Source: Collinsella provencensis (GTDB taxonomy: Bacteria > Actinomycetota > Coriobacteriia > Coriobacteriales > Coriobacteriaceae). Taken from it: a DNA stretch of 64,000 nt. Shown piece by piece: positions 17,650 through 27,366 of this stretch (the stretch's first letter is position 1; the number at the start of each line of letters is the position of its first letter). Both the position numbers and the translations under genes were made by a program. The stretch is taken from positions 984,530 through 1,048,529 of the forward strand of contig NZ_LT904908.1 of NCBI RefSeq assembly GCF_900199705.1, written 5' to 3'. A model generated the notes under the pieces. The model searched no databases. It had not been told where the DNA came from and saw only the letters and a program-made list of their open reading frames with translations.

Positions 17650-18786
17650 CTACACCGTCAGGAACACCATCGCGATGATGCAGGCAAAACCGATAAGATC
17701 CGTGGGAGCGAACACCGTCCCCAGCACCAGTGCGCTGGTCACGGTTGCAGACACCGGCTCGACGGTGCCGATCAGGCTCGCGCGCACGCTGCCGATTTCC
17801 TTGACGCCCTGCATATAGAGGTTGTAGGCCAAGAACGACCCCACCACGATGAGAATCGCAAGCGCAATCCAACCGCCTGCGTCAAACGCCGGAACGGCAT
17901 TCCAGGGCCGCACAAAGCACGAGAGCACCACGCCCGAGGTGAACATTGCCGAGCCCGTGACAATCGACGACCCATAAATGGGCAAGATTTTCGTAGGGAC
18001 AATTGTGATGCAAGCGGCGCCTACCGCGGAAAGCAGCCCCACTACCAGGCCCTCGGGAGGAATAACCAGCGACGTGGGGTCACCGCCCGTGGCAATAAGG
18101 AACGCACCGATAAGCGCCAACGCCAAACCCGCAAGCTCGCGGCGACGCGGAGCGCGATGCGCACGCAGGCAGGTGTACCCCATGATGAGTATCAACTGCA
18201 GGCATTGCATAACAGTTGCCGTACCGGCATTGGTGTAACGTACCGCCAGCATGTAGAACAGAGAGTTCGCAAACACGCCTGCAAAAGTGAAGAACAGCAT
18301 GAGACCAAGATGCTTTGGCGTGTGCAGTAGCTTCGCGAAGCGTTTGCGGTCAGTCAGAAGAATAACTGCCATAAACAGCGCACCGGCACACAGCTGACGC
18401 ACCGACAGAAGCCAAATCGTATCGACTTGGAAATGCTCAAACAGGTAGCTTGCAGACGTTCCCGAAAAGCCCCAAAACGTTCCGCCGGTAAGCGTGACGA
18501 GCGCACCTCGTGCAAAACGACGCGTTGATTCGTCGTTGTGGCGCTTGCGATTCGAGCGACGGGCGGCACGCGCTTCGGCGCTTGCATCGGAACCCGGACG
18601 AATAGACGACGCAAGTCCAACAGCACCGCGAGGTGCCCCACCTTGCTGGCGCTCGGCCGTCTTGGCAGCAGCACCACTTGGTTCACCCTGTTCGAAGGTA
18701 CGATTATCCGCCGGAATATCATCCCGCTCTTGCTCTGTTAGCTCGTCAGATGCTTCCAACTCACTCGCCACTTCTATCCTTTCCAT
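17650..18786 (-). CDS. EamA-family (DMT) transporter with charged N-terminal extension
   Basis: 378-residue inner-membrane permease with two EamA repeats, about ten helices (FWGFSGTSASYLFEHF, LFFTFAGVFANSLFYMLAVRYTNAGTA, and the second repeat ending PTDLIGFACIIAMVFLTV). Substrate unknown. Residues 1-90 are hydrophilic, rich in Glu/Arg and low complexity, which is uncommon in this family and probably cytoplasmic. The start at 18786 (MERIEV) is preceded by AGGG; an upstream GTG at 18807 is possible. Divergent from the M16 peptidase. Confidence 0.88.
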   Translation of the reverse strand: MERIEVASELEASDELTEQERDDIPADNRTFEQGEPSGAAAKTAERQQGGAPRGAVGLASSIRPGSDASAEARAARRSNRKRHNDESTRRFARGALVTLTGGTFWGFSGTSASYLFEHFQVDTIWLLSVRQLCAGALFMAVILLTDRKRFAKLLHTPKHLGLMLFFTFAGVFANSLFYMLAVRYTNAGTATVMQCLQLILIMGYTCLRAHRAPRRRELAGLALALIGAFLIATGGDPTSLVIPPEGLVVGLLSAVGAACITIVPTKILPIYGSSIVTGSAMFTSGVVLSCFVRPWNAVPAFDAGGWIALAILIVVGSFLAYNLYMQGVKEIGSVRASLIGTVEPVSATVTSALVLGTVFAPTDLIGFACIIAMVFLTV

Positions 18787-19024
18787 TTCAACAAGCCCTA
18801 CAACCATAGCGCATGAGGTTGAGCGGGTATACTGGGCAACAGCGGAAACCCCGAGTTCCCCAACACTGCCTACGCTGGCGCAACGAAATCGTCCGTTCGC
18901 ACGAGCCCGATGCTACAAACCGCCTGTATGCGGGCGGTGTGCAGTTCGCGCAAAACCAACCGACTCGCGCGTCAGAAACAGGGCAAAACAAAACCAACTT
19001 CAGCCCCACAAAGGAGCCGTATCC
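18787..19024. promoter_or_regulatory. Divergent promoter region, EamA gene / M16 gene
   Basis: TATACT at about 18828 is a -10-like hexamer for the plus-strand peptidase gene. AAAGGAG lies eight bases before its ATG. No dyad stands out. Confidence 0.4.
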
Positions 19025-22000
19025 ATGATTGTATCTGCAGCTAGCAACGCATTTTCAGCCAACAGCACGACCAAGCCCATGATCAACGGGGTTGCGACCA
19101 ACGGTATGCCCGCGCCCACTACGGCGGCAAACGGCACGTCCTCGCACGCACCCACGGCAAACGCATCCGACCACGCCTTTAACGCGCGTGAGCACGCCAA
19201 ACAACTACTCCCCCTGGGCACTTCGCTCGCCGGTTTCACCGTCACTCACCGCGAAAAAATCGCCGAGCTCGACGCCGACGCCTACGTCTTGCATCACGAG
19301 GCATCGGGCGCACGGCTGCTTTACCTTGCCTGCGAAGACGAGAACAAGGCGTTTTCCATCGGCTTCAAAACACCGCCCACAGACGACACGGGCGTGTTCC
19401 ACATCTTGGAGCACTCGGTTTTGTGCGGCTCGGCAAAGTTCCCGGTCAAGGAGCCGTTTGTCGACCTCATCAAAAGCTCGATGCAAACGTTCCTCAACGC
19501 CATGACCTATCCAGACAAAACCATCTACCCGGTGGCCACCACCAACGAGCAAGACCTGCTCAACCTCATGGACGTCTACATGGATGCGGTGCTCAATCCC
19601 GCCATCTACACCAAACGTAGCATCTTCGAGCAGGAGGGCTGGCACTACGAGCTCGACGTGCCCGAAGGCGCCGCCCCGCGCGAGGGGGCACTGCGCTACA
19701 ACGGCGTGGTCTTCAACGAAATGAAGGGCGCGCTGTCCGATCCCATGGATGTGCTGGACAACGCCATCAACCAGGCGCTCTTCCCCGATAACGCCTACGC
19801 GTGCGAGTCGGGTGGCAACCCGCGCGCCATCCCCCAGCTCACCTATGAGCAGTTCCTCAACACGCATGCGCGCCACTACAATCTGGCAAACAGCTACCTC
19901 ACCCTGTACGGCGACCTAGACATCGAGCGCGTCCTGACGTTTTTGGACGAGCGCTATCTGTGCCAAACGGCGCGGGAAAAAGACGCCTCCGCACGTGCCG
20001 CGGCGCTCGGCCTTGCAGAAGGCTCGACCGTCGGCGCACCCAACCCCTTGGTCGAACAGGCTCCCGTCACCTGCGAATACAAGCCCATCGAAATGGAGAC
20101 GACGCCCGAGAACGCCAGCGTCGGCCTGGGCTATGTGATCGGCGACGCGCAGGATCGCAAGCGCATCATTTCCGCCGACATCCTATTCGACGCACTGCTG
20201 GGCTCCAATGAGGCCCCGGTCAAGAAGGCCATCCTCGCCGCCGGTCTCGGCGGAAACGTGATGAGCTACACCTCCACGCATTGCCTTCAGCCGTATGAAT
20301 TCATCGTCTTGCAGAACGCCCAACCCGAAGTCGCCCGTCGCCTTCGCGAAACGGTTGAAAACACCTGCCGCGAGCTCATTGAGCACGGCATTCCACGTGA
20401 CCGTCTGGAAGCAGTGATTTCCAGCAACGAGTACGACCTGCGCCAACGCGACTTCGGCACCGCCGACGGCGTGGCACTCGGCTGCGATGCACTCTCCACG
20501 TGGCTCTACGAGGACACCGACGAGGCCGCCACGCGGGCGCTCAAATACGGTGACACCTACGCCGACCTGCGTCGCGAACTTGATGGCCCCTACTTCGAGA
20601 ACCTGCTGCGCGAGCTCGTGCTTGAAAGCGACCATTACGCGCTGGTGGAGCTGAAGCCAGTTGGGCCGAACGCAGAAACAGAGCCGATTGAGGTCACCGA
20701 AGACCAGAAAAGTGCTGCGGACAGAGCACCGAGCGACGCCGAAGATGCTCCCGCGCCCGCCAATCTCGACGTCAACACCGCCGACCCCGGCGAGGCTGCG
20801 GAGCTCGCTGCCGCCCAAGCTGCGATGAGCGATGCCGATCTCCAGACAATCCTCGACAACGTGGCCGCTCTTCGCGCCGCGCAAGAAGCGGACGACACGC
20901 CCGAGGCAAAGGCGACGCTGCCGCGCCTGCACGTGAGTGACATCGGCCCCGCGCGTCCCGAGCCCGCCTGTACGCTTGACACTGACACGCCGCTGCCCTG
21001 CCTCAAGCACGACATTCCCACCCATCGCCTCGCCTACGCGCTCACGTACTTCGACTTGAGCCACCTGAGTTACGCCGAGCTGCCGTACGTCACGGTGCTC
21101 GCCAAACTCATGCAGCAGCTCCCCACCACGCGCCACAGCGCCGCCGAACTCGACAGCTACATCGGCTCTAACCTGGGCTTCCTCTCCTTCCGTACCGAGG
21201 TCTACATGCCCGAGCAGGATTGGCGTCTCGCTCGTCCCATGCTGCTCGTAAGTGCCGGCGCGCTCTCCGAAAAGATCGACGCGCTCGCAACCATTCCGCA
21301 TGAGGTATGGGCCGAAACCATCTTTGAAGACACCGACCGCATGCGCGACGTCCTCACGCAGCTCCGCATCGGGCAGGAACAGTCCTTCCTCATGGCGGGT
21401 CATCAAGCCGCACTCGTGCGCGCGATGAGCTACGTCTCCCCCGCATCGGTGGTGGTACAACAGCTTTCAGGCGTGGACTTCTACCGTTTTGTGCGCGACC
21501 TGCTCGACAACTTCGACGAGCGCAAAGATGAACTCTGCGCCAAGCTGTGCGAGCTTCAGCAGCGCATCTTCACCTCCACGGGCACCCTTGCAAGCTTTAC
21601 CGGCTCGAACGAGGACTACGCGCGTTACTGGAGCGCCGCAGGCACGCTGGGGCTCACGCCCCGCACGGCTCCCTCCAAGGAACTTTACGTCCCCATGCCT
21701 GAGGACAAACATGAGGCATTCATCATTCCGAGCGACGTGTGCTACGCCGCCCGCGCCATCGACCCGCGCCGCTTGGGAATAACCATGGACGGCGCGTGGG
21801 GTGTGGCCAGCACCGCACTTTCCTACGATTACCTGTGGAACGAAATCCGCGTGAAAGGCGGTGCGTACGGCTGCGGCTTCGTAGCCGGATTAGCGCGGCG
21901 CCTCGGCTTCTACACGTACCGCGATCCAGCCATCGACCCTTCGCAAGAGCGCATTGCCCGCGCTGGTACATGGCTTAGCGCGTTTGAACCCGAACGAGAT

Positions 22001-22282
22001 ACGTTTGAGGGCTTTATCGTGAGCTGCGTTTCCGACCACGACGCGCCCATCAAGCCCTATGCGCTCGCCCGCAGACAGGACATGATGTATCTGAGCGATT
22101 GGCCCGCAGGTCGCCTTGAGCGCCTGCGCGAGACCATGCTCGCCACCACGCCCGAGCAACTCCGCGCGCTGGGCAACGAGGTCACGCGCATCGCGCAGGA
22201 GGCGCCGCTGTGTGTCTTTGGCGGGCGCGATCTCATCGAGGCAAGCGCGCTCGGGCTCACCCCCGTCGATTTGCTGGCGTAA
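19025..22282 (+). CDS. M16C-family zinc metallopeptidase (PreP/HypA-like)
   Basis: 1085-residue presequence-protease-like enzyme that degrades peptides in a closed chamber. The inverted zinc motif HxxEH is at residues 126-130 (VFHILEHSVLCGS), with the downstream ligand region FNEMKGALSDP. The M16C-type second half includes GSNEDYARYWSAAG and YDYLWNEIRVKGGAYGCGF. The first ~50 residues are Ala/Thr/Asn-rich with no clear signal peptide. An acidic, Ala-rich linker (~555-640) between the halves makes it ~100 residues longer than typical bacterial members. The start at 19025 is fixed by AAAGGAG. Confidence 0.93.
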   Translation: MIVSAASNAFSANSTTKPMINGVATNGMPAPTTAANGTSSHAPTANASDHAFNAREHAKQLLPLGTSLAGFTVTHREKIAELDADAYVLHHEASGARLLYLACEDENKAFSIGFKTPPTDDTGVFHILEHSVLCGSAKFPVKEPFVDLIKSSMQTFLNAMTYPDKTIYPVATTNEQDLLNLMDVYMDAVLNPAIYTKRSIFEQEGWHYELDVPEGAAPREGALRYNGVVFNEMKGALSDPMDVLDNAINQALFPDNAYACESGGNPRAIPQLTYEQFLNTHARHYNLANSYLTLYGDLDIERVLTFLDERYLCQTAREKDASARAAALGLAEGSTVGAPNPLVEQAPVTCEYKPIEMETTPENASVGLGYVIGDAQDRKRIISADILFDALLGSNEAPVKKAILAAGLGGNVMSYTSTHCLQPYEFIVLQNAQPEVARRLRETVENTCRELIEHGIPRDRLEAVISSNEYDLRQRDFGTADGVALGCDALSTWLYEDTDEAATRALKYGDTYADLRRELDGPYFENLLRELVLESDHYALVELKPVGPNAETEPIEVTEDQKSAADRAPSDAEDAPAPANLDVNTADPGEAAELAAAQAAMSDADLQTILDNVAALRAAQEADDTPEAKATLPRLHVSDIGPARPEPACTLDTDTPLPCLKHDIPTHRLAYALTYFDLSHLSYAELPYVTVLAKLMQQLPTTRHSAAELDSYIGSNLGFLSFRTEVYMPEQDWRLARPMLLVSAGALSEKIDALATIPHEVWAETIFEDTDRMRDVLTQLRIGQEQSFLMAGHQAALVRAMSYVSPASVVVQQLSGVDFYRFVRDLLDNFDERKDELCAKLCELQQRIFTSTGTLASFTGSNEDYARYWSAAGTLGLTPRTAPSKELYVPMPEDKHEAFIIPSDVCYAARAIDPRRLGITMDGAWGVASTALSYDYLWNEIRVKGGAYGCGFVAGLARRLGFYTYRDPAIDPSQERIARAGTWLSAFEPERDTFEGFIVSCVSDHDAPIKPYALARRQDMMYLSDWPAGRLERLRETMLATTPEQLRALGNEVTRIAQEAPLCVFGGRDLIEASALGLTPVDLLA

Positions 22283-22317
22283 AATAGAAACATTATTCGT
22301 TGAGAGGAATATTCGCC

Positions 22318-23160
22318 ATGGCAACGAAAAAGCGCGCAACAACTTTTGCAGGCAAGCGACCCAGCGCCGATAAAACCCCCGCCGCGAGCGGTCCGAAAGA
22401 CGACACACTGACAGACGCCGGCAAGCAGCCCAGTGGCAATGCGAACGATGCGGCCCGGGAAATCCGCGCGAAAAAGGACGCCGTTCGCCGCAAAGCGCTG
22501 AGTCGCCGTCAGGAGCTGCGTCCCTCCGAGCGTTCCGCAAAATCGCGTGACATCTGCAACCAGCTCCTCAATGCATTGAGGAGCAGCGGCATCAAGGGCA
22601 AAAACGGCCAGCCGCCCACCGTCGCCGTGTATGCGGCGCTTCGCTTTGAGGTCGACCTCGACCGCTTCATCCGCGGCGCCTATGCCTTTGGTTATCGCAT
22701 CGTGTTCCCGTGCATGATTCCCAATGAATCCCCCTCCGGGGCAATCTGCATGCGCTCGGTTTCGTGCAACAACTATCTGGGCGGAAACGTGCCGTTCATC
22801 GTGGATCCACGCAAGGCATGGGGTCCCGCGGTAACCGAAGAGCACCAATCCCGCACCAGCACGCCCGCTGGTGCCACCCGCCGCTTCATCCCGTCGCGCG
22901 TGAAGGGCAGCGTGCCCCCCAAGGACAGCACGCGCTTCCCCGTGGTTCCTCCTCGAGAGATCGACCTGCTCATCGTGCCGGCCACCGCTTTCGACGAAAA
23001 CGGCAACCGCCTAGGTTACGGGCGCGGTTCCTACGACCGCTATCTAACGCAGCTACGTTCCGATTGCCAGCTCTTGGGCGTCGCCTTCGCCGAGCAAGAG
23101 GTGAACGAAGTGCCCTGCGAACCGCACGACCGCGTTATCCCGCAGTTCATCACGGCGTAG
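22318..23160 (+). CDS. 5-formyltetrahydrofolate cyclo-ligase
   Basis: 280-residue enzyme converting 5-formyl-THF and ATP to 5,10-methenyl-THF. The family core is clear: KKDAVRRKALSRRQEL with the basic N-terminal helix, YAALRFEVDLDRF, the ATP-binding LIVPATAFDENGNRLGYGRGSYDRYL, and EVPCEPHDRVIPQF. It is ~90 residues longer than usual because of a ~50-residue basic N-terminal tail and an insert around residues 165-205 (WGPAVTEEHQSRTSTPAG...). The start at 22318 follows GAGAGGAAT. It lies 35 bp behind the M16 peptidase and is probably cotranscribed. Confidence 0.93.
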   Translation: MATKKRATTFAGKRPSADKTPAASGPKDDTLTDAGKQPSGNANDAAREIRAKKDAVRRKALSRRQELRPSERSAKSRDICNQLLNALRSSGIKGKNGQPPTVAVYAALRFEVDLDRFIRGAYAFGYRIVFPCMIPNESPSGAICMRSVSCNNYLGGNVPFIVDPRKAWGPAVTEEHQSRTSTPAGATRRFIPSRVKGSVPPKDSTRFPVVPPREIDLLIVPATAFDENGNRLGYGRGSYDRYLTQLRSDCQLLGVAFAEQEVNEVPCEPHDRVIPQFITA

Positions 23161-23187
23161 ACGAACAACACACCTGTCATCAAACGC

Positions 23188-23226
23188 AAAAGCCGCAGCC
23201 TAAACGAGCTGCGGCTTTCTTTTTTC
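23188..23226. terminator. Bidirectional terminator
   Basis: AAAGCCGCAGC/GCTGCGGCTTT stem followed by CTTTTTT on the plus strand and TTTTGCG on the minus strand. It serves both the cyclo-ligase and metA transcripts. Confidence 0.93.
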
Positions 23227-23258
23227 CGAACGAGTTTCGCGCATCGCTCCCTGCTCGC

Positions 23259-24173
23259 TTACAACTGCGTCAAATCGTACGGTGTGGTCTGATACACGTA
23301 ATAATTCAACCAGTTGGTGTAGATGAGCTGCGCCTGCGCACGCCATGTGCACAAAGGCTCGCGCGCGGGATCGTCATCGGGGAAGTAATTCGCCGGCACC
23401 TCGGGGTTGATGCCCGCCTTCACGTCGCGCTCGTACTCGAGACGCAGCGTGTCCGCATCGTACTCGGGATGACCAAACACGAAAAAATGCCTGCTGTTCA
23501 CACTCTTTGCCAGGTACAGGCCCGCCTCGTCGGAAACGGCGATCACCTCAAGGTCGGGGTGCGCCTCGACCTCGGCCAAATCCACGCCGGTGTAGCGCGA
23601 GTGCACCGCATAAAAGCGGTCGTCCACACCGCGCACCAACGGAGAGCTCGGCTTGACCAAATGATGCTCGTAAACACCCGACAGCTTGACGGGCATCTCA
23701 TACTTGTCGATGCCGTAGTGGTGGTACAGCCCCGCCTGAGCTCCCCAGCAAATGTGCAGCGTCGAGTGCACGTTGGTCTTCGACCAATCCATGATGTCGA
23801 CGAGCTCGTCCCAGTAGTCCACATCCTCGAACGCGAGCTTTTCCACCGGCGCACCCGTGATGATCAGACCGTCGTATTGCTCGTTGCGCACGTCCTCAAA
23901 TGTGCGATAAAACGTTTTGAGGTGCTCGGGCGATACGTTTTTCGCCTCGTGGCTCAACGTGCGCAGCAGATCGACCTCAATTTGCAACGGCGTGTTCGAG
24001 AGTTTGCGCATGAGCTGCGTCTCGGTGGCGATCTTGGTGGGCATCAGGTTCAGGATGAGCACGCGCAGAGGACGAATATCCTGATGAATAGCCCGATATT
24101 CGGTCATGACAAAGATGTTCTCGCTCTCAAGCGCCGCTGTTGCGGGCAAGGCGTCGGGAATCCTGATGGGCAT
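23259..24173 (-). CDS. metA: Homoserine O-acyltransferase (MetA family; acetyl-type predicted)
   Basis: 304-residue enzyme of methionine biosynthesis that acylates homoserine. The catalytic Cys lies in [13 protein letters not shown]; the family His/Glu region is GVYEHHLV and [10 protein letters not shown]. Residue 111 is Glu (TGAPVE, residues 106-111). In this family Glu at 111 marks acetyl-CoA users and Gly (as in E. coli) marks succinyl-CoA users, so the product should be O-acetylhomoserine. Single gene; no SAM riboswitch was seen in its 5' region. Confidence 0.95.
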   Translation of the reverse strand: MPIRIPDALPATAALESENIFVMTEYRAIHQDIRPLRVLILNLMPTKIATETQLMRKLSNTPLQIEVDLLRTLSHEAKNVSPEHLKTFYRTFEDVRNEQYDGLIITGAPVEKLAFEDVDYWDELVDIMDWSKTNVHSTLHICWGAQAGLYHHYGIDKYEMPVKLSGVYEHHLVKPSSPLVRGVDDRFYAVHSRYTGVDLAEVEAHPDLEVIAVSDEAGLYLAKSVNSRHFFVFGHPEYDADTLRLEYERDVKAGINPEVPANYFPDDDPAREPLCTWRAQAQLIYTNWLNYYVYQTTPYDLTQL

Positions 24174-24392
24174 GGCGCGCTCCTTTTTTCGTTACAAGCC
24201 ATCCCATAGTACGACACCTTTCCCCGTGCGCAAACGTACTCGTGTGGAGCTTTTGAGCCGAAACGCAACTGCTCACCCTGGTTGATGCCCATAAAATGTA
24301 AGCGCAAATTTCCCTGCACGACGTTATCGAAAGCAACCGCACGCTGTTAGAATTCGTGCATGAAGGCAATTCTCTTACGAGAAGGGAACACT
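24174..24392. other. Divergent spacer between metA and the SDR gene
   Basis: Contains GAGAAGGGAA as ribosome site for the plus-strand gene and AAAAGGAG for metA. A TTAGAAT -10-like hexamer lies ~40 bp before the SDR start. I found no riboswitch. Confidence 0.4.
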
Positions 24393-25193
24393 ATGGATCG
24401 CCTGAAGGACAAGGTCGCAATCGTCACCGGATCAACCAGCGGTATCGGTACGGGCATCGCCAAGATGTTCGGCGCTGAGGGCGCCAAGGTCGTCGTGTGC
24501 GGCCGCAACGAGGAACGCGGTCAGGCCGTAGTCGACGACATCGTCGCCAACGGCGGCGAGGCTGTTTTCCAAAAGGTCGACATCACCAAACCCGAGACCA
24601 TCGACGCCCTATTCGCCGACACCAAAGAGCGTTGGGACGGCATCGACGTACTGGTGAACAACGCCGCCGGTATGGCACTCAAGGATGGCCGTGTTGACGA
24701 GCTCTCGCTCGAGGACTGGGACGCCGTGTTTGCCAGCGATATCCGCTCGACGTTCTACTGCATCAAGACCGTTCTGCCCTATCTGCAGGAGCGCGAGGGC
24801 GGTTCCATCATCAACATCGGTTCCATGGCCGCCTGCAGTGGCGACCTCGGCTCCACCGCGTATGCCTGCGCCAAGGCGGGCGTCGACAAGCTCACCGAGT
24901 ACACCGCTCTTCAATACGGCAAGCAGAACATCCGCTGCAACTGCGTGCGCCCCGGCCTGATTGTCACTCCGCAAAATGAGCCCAGGATTCCTCAGCCGCT
25001 CAAGGACATCTTCCTGTCCAACATCGAAGTCAACCGCTATGGCAACCCCGATGACATCGCGGCCATCTGCGTGTACCTCGGCTCTGACGAGAGCGAGTAC
25101 TTCACGGGTCAGATTCTCACGGTCGACGGCGGACTCAACGCTCACGTTCCCACCGTTGCCCAGTTCCGCGCCATGGCTTCGCGCACCTGGTAA
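24393..25193 (+). CDS. Short-chain dehydrogenase/reductase (SDR)
   Basis: 266-residue classical SDR using NAD(P)H. The cofactor motif is TGSTSGIGTGIAKMFG, followed by NNAAGMAL, the Ser region INIGSMAAC and the catalytic YACAK. The C-terminus VDGGLNAHVPT is typical of the family; hydroxysteroid-dehydrogenase-like SDRs are common in gut Coriobacteriia, but the substrate cannot be read from sequence. The start at 24393 (MDRLKDKVAIVTGS) is preceded by AGAAGGGAA. Confidence 0.92.
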   Translation: MDRLKDKVAIVTGSTSGIGTGIAKMFGAEGAKVVVCGRNEERGQAVVDDIVANGGEAVFQKVDITKPETIDALFADTKERWDGIDVLVNNAAGMALKDGRVDELSLEDWDAVFASDIRSTFYCIKTVLPYLQEREGGSIINIGSMAACSGDLGSTAYACAKAGVDKLTEYTALQYGKQNIRCNCVRPGLIVTPQNEPRIPQPLKDIFLSNIEVNRYGNPDDIAAICVYLGSDESEYFTGQILTVDGGLNAHVPTVAQFRAMASRTW

Positions 25194-25307
25194 TACAGCA
25201 TCCCGACGACTCGTCGCTCGCATTAGTTGAGCCTCCTCGACGCCCGAGCGCCTAGAGGGCACACAAGGCGATTCGTCGTGTGCAAGCTGCCTTTCCGGCC
25301 GTATTCG

Positions 25308-25347
25308 CCCCTATGCTCCCGAGCATCTTTCGAGCATAGGGGCTTTT
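25308..25347 (+). terminator. Terminator hairpin between the SDR gene and yitT
   Basis: Perfect 11-bp stem CCCCTATGCTC/GAGCATAGGGG followed by CTTTTG. It lies upstream of the GTG start of the next gene and argues against the longer upstream start. Confidence 0.85.
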
Positions 25348-25376
25348 GCATCGTCTTAAACAGTAAGGATTCCCCT

Positions 25377-26393
25377 GTGGCAAACGCCGCCGACATCACC
25401 GACCGCGTTTTCGGTCGCTTCATAGAGCTCGCCCAACTCACCATCGTCCGCCGCATCATCACGACCGTCGCCGTCGTGATCTCGGCGCTGATGCAGACGT
25501 TCCTCATCCAGGCGTTCGTCAATCCCATCAACCTACTTCCGAGCGGCTTTACTGGCGTCGCCGTGCTGCTCGACCGCATCACCTCGCTCGGGGGCATCCA
25601 CATCGATGTCTCTTTGGGCATGCTCGCGCTCAATATCCCCGTTGCGCTCCTGTGCCTCAACGGCATCAGCAAGCGGTTCGTCGCCTTTTCGATGCTGCAG
25701 GTCGCTCTGTCCTCGATCATGCTCAACATCTTCAATTTCGGCCCGTTTTTGGGCGACAAGATCATGCTGCTCATTTTTGGTGGCGTAATCTCAGGGCTCT
25801 CCATCGCCATCGTCTTAAAGGCGGGCGCTTCGACGGGCGGAACCGACTTTATCGCGCTGTGGGTTTCAAACCGCACCGGTAAAACCATCTGGGGTTTGAT
25901 CTTCGCATTTAACTGCGCGGTGCTTTGCGTGTTCGGTGCGATGTTCGGCTGGGACAACGCGGCGTATTCCATCGTGTTCCAATTCATCTCCACCAAAACC
26001 ATCGACAGCTTCTACCATCGATATGACCGCGTGACCCTGCAGATCACCACGCGAAAAGCGGATGAGGTCATGACGGCGTATGTCAACCATTTTCAGCACG
26101 GTATCAGCTGCGCCGAGGTCATCGGCGGTTATAGCCGCGAAAAGATGTACCTACTCCACACCGTCGTATCAACCTATGAGAGTCAAGACATCGTTCGGCT
26201 CGTCACCCACATCGACCCCGATGCCGTCATCAACGTGTTCCACACGCTTGATTTTGTGGGCGGCTGGTGGGGCGGTTATGTGGACGAGCCGCTTCCCGCC
26301 GCAGTGCCCGATCCCGATAAACCCGCGCGTCTGCTCTCCAAACAGGCGCGACGTCACAAGACGTCCGAGCTGCAGCAGGACGACGGCCGCTAG
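25377..26393 (+). CDS. YitT-family membrane protein (DUF161/DUF2179)
   Basis: 338-residue integral membrane protein with five or six helices (IITTVAVVISALMQTFLIQAF, LLPSGFTGVAVLLDRI, IMLLIFGGVISGLSIAIVLKAGASTGGTDFIAL) and a cytoplasmic C-terminal DUF2179 domain (VTLQITTRKADEVMTAYVNHFQHGISCAEVIGGYSREKMYLLHTVV). Function unknown. I choose the GTG at 25377 (VANAADITDRVF), preceded by TAAGGAT, because an in-frame start at 25227 would place a terminator hairpin inside the gene. The C-terminal tail is basic and hydrophilic. Confidence 0.88.
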   Translation: MANAADITDRVFGRFIELAQLTIVRRIITTVAVVISALMQTFLIQAFVNPINLLPSGFTGVAVLLDRITSLGGIHIDVSLGMLALNIPVALLCLNGISKRFVAFSMLQVALSSIMLNIFNFGPFLGDKIMLLIFGGVISGLSIAIVLKAGASTGGTDFIALWVSNRTGKTIWGLIFAFNCAVLCVFGAMFGWDNAAYSIVFQFISTKTIDSFYHRYDRVTLQITTRKADEVMTAYVNHFQHGISCAEVIGGYSREKMYLLHTVVSTYESQDIVRLVTHIDPDAVINVFHTLDFVGGWWGGYVDEPLPAAVPDPDKPARLLSKQARRHKTSELQQDDGR

Positions 26394-26533
26394 CTGAATG
26401 GGCAGACAAGCTGCATGACAAGAAGGACGTTCGCGCTCACCGTGCAAAACGACGACCGTTAATTGAATAAACGCGCAAGGCGAGAAGTCCGCTCTTCGGC
26501 ATATGTTGCCGAGCGCATTTCCTTATGTGCTAG

Positions 26534-27271
26534 CTACGAGAACAGCTTGGCAACGTCTTCGGACAACCCGCGGGCAACATCTGCTGCCTCGGATTGCGCC
26601 AGGGAAATTTCGCTCGCAAGCGCAACGCCGTGCTCGTCGGAAATGAGGAATGGCACGGCACCCTCACCCGCCATGTCGAGTGCACAGGAAAGCGGGACGT
26701 CATCCGTAAGCATGCGTTCAACTGCACATCCCTTGGTCTGCGCGAGTTGTTCGACCAGCGTCGCAACACCGCACAGCGGCTCATCGGGCGTAGCGCAAAG
26801 GCAAATGCTGCCGTCGCACGTCGTCCATGCAAGCAACTCGGGAGCTACGCCCGTCATCGCCGCCTCAGTGCGACTCGCCTCGGCACGCGCAACCAGCGCA
26901 GCGAGAGAGCAATCGGGCAGCGGCTCATACGGCCCCACACTCATGAGCGCATCGCCGTTCACGTCGATAACCAGCATGAGCACGCCGTTCGGATCCTCGT
27001 AGGATCCCTCGAACAGCGACCACTCCACGTGCTGTTTTGCCCATGAAAGCATGTTATGCGTGAGCGGTGCCCCGTTTACCACACGATGGGAAAGCGCGCG
27101 GATGTGACGGTTGAGTAGCGGGACCTGGCGCTTGCTCATGCGCCAGCGACACACGAGCGCCGGATCGGCAAGCTCGAATTTCTCAAGCCCGCGCTCCTGT
27201 TCAGCGCAAAACGTCTCGTACTTCGCGCATTCCTCCGCAGAATTGAAATAGTCTTCAAGCTCGCTTGCCAC
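26534..27271 (-). CDS. Hypothetical protein downstream of purH
   Basis: 245-residue soluble protein I do not recognise. Acidic overall, with Trp-containing segments (LVCRWRMSKRQVPLLNRHI, MLSWAKQHVEWSLFEGSYEDP), a possible beta-hairpin region (GVLMLVIDVNGDALMSVG) and several Cys in the middle (TTCDGSICLCATPDEPLCG). No signal peptide or helix spanning a membrane. The GTG at 27271 is favoured because GGGAGG lies six bases upstream; an upstream reading to 27325 would include the purH terminator. Confidence 0.6.
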   Translation of the reverse strand: MASELEDYFNSAEECAKYETFCAEQERGLEKFELADPALVCRWRMSKRQVPLLNRHIRALSHRVVNGAPLTHNMLSWAKQHVEWSLFEGSYEDPNGVLMLVIDVNGDALMSVGPYEPLPDCSLAALVARAEASRTEAAMTGVAPELLAWTTCDGSICLCATPDEPLCGVATLVEQLAQTKGCAVERMLTDDVPLSCALDMAGEGAVPFLISDEHGVALASEISLAQSEAADVARGLSEDVAKLFS

Positions 27272-27285
27272 GAAATCCTCCCATA

Positions 27286-27323
27286 GAAAACGACTCACCC
27301 GGAACGCGTGCCCCGAGTGAGTC
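27286..27323 (-). terminator. Terminator after purH
   Basis: On the minus strand a GACTCACTCGG/CCGGGTGAGTC stem is followed by GTTTTCT. It separates purH from the hypothetical gene. Confidence 0.8.
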
Positions 27324-27366
27324 ATTGTAGCAGGTAAAACCGAGTGCCTATCGCACCCCCACCAGC

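Noticed and set aside
18494-19024. N-terminal extension of the M16 peptidase
   Set aside because: It overlaps the divergent EamA gene; the ATG at 19025 follows AAAGGAG.
24174-24392. SAM riboswitch before metA
   Set aside because: No conserved SAM-I or SAM-II core sequence or terminator seen in the metA 5' region.
25227-25376. Upstream ATG start for the YitT protein
   Set aside because: The extension contains a terminator hairpin and Cys/Arg-rich sequence; GTG at 25377 has a ribosome site.
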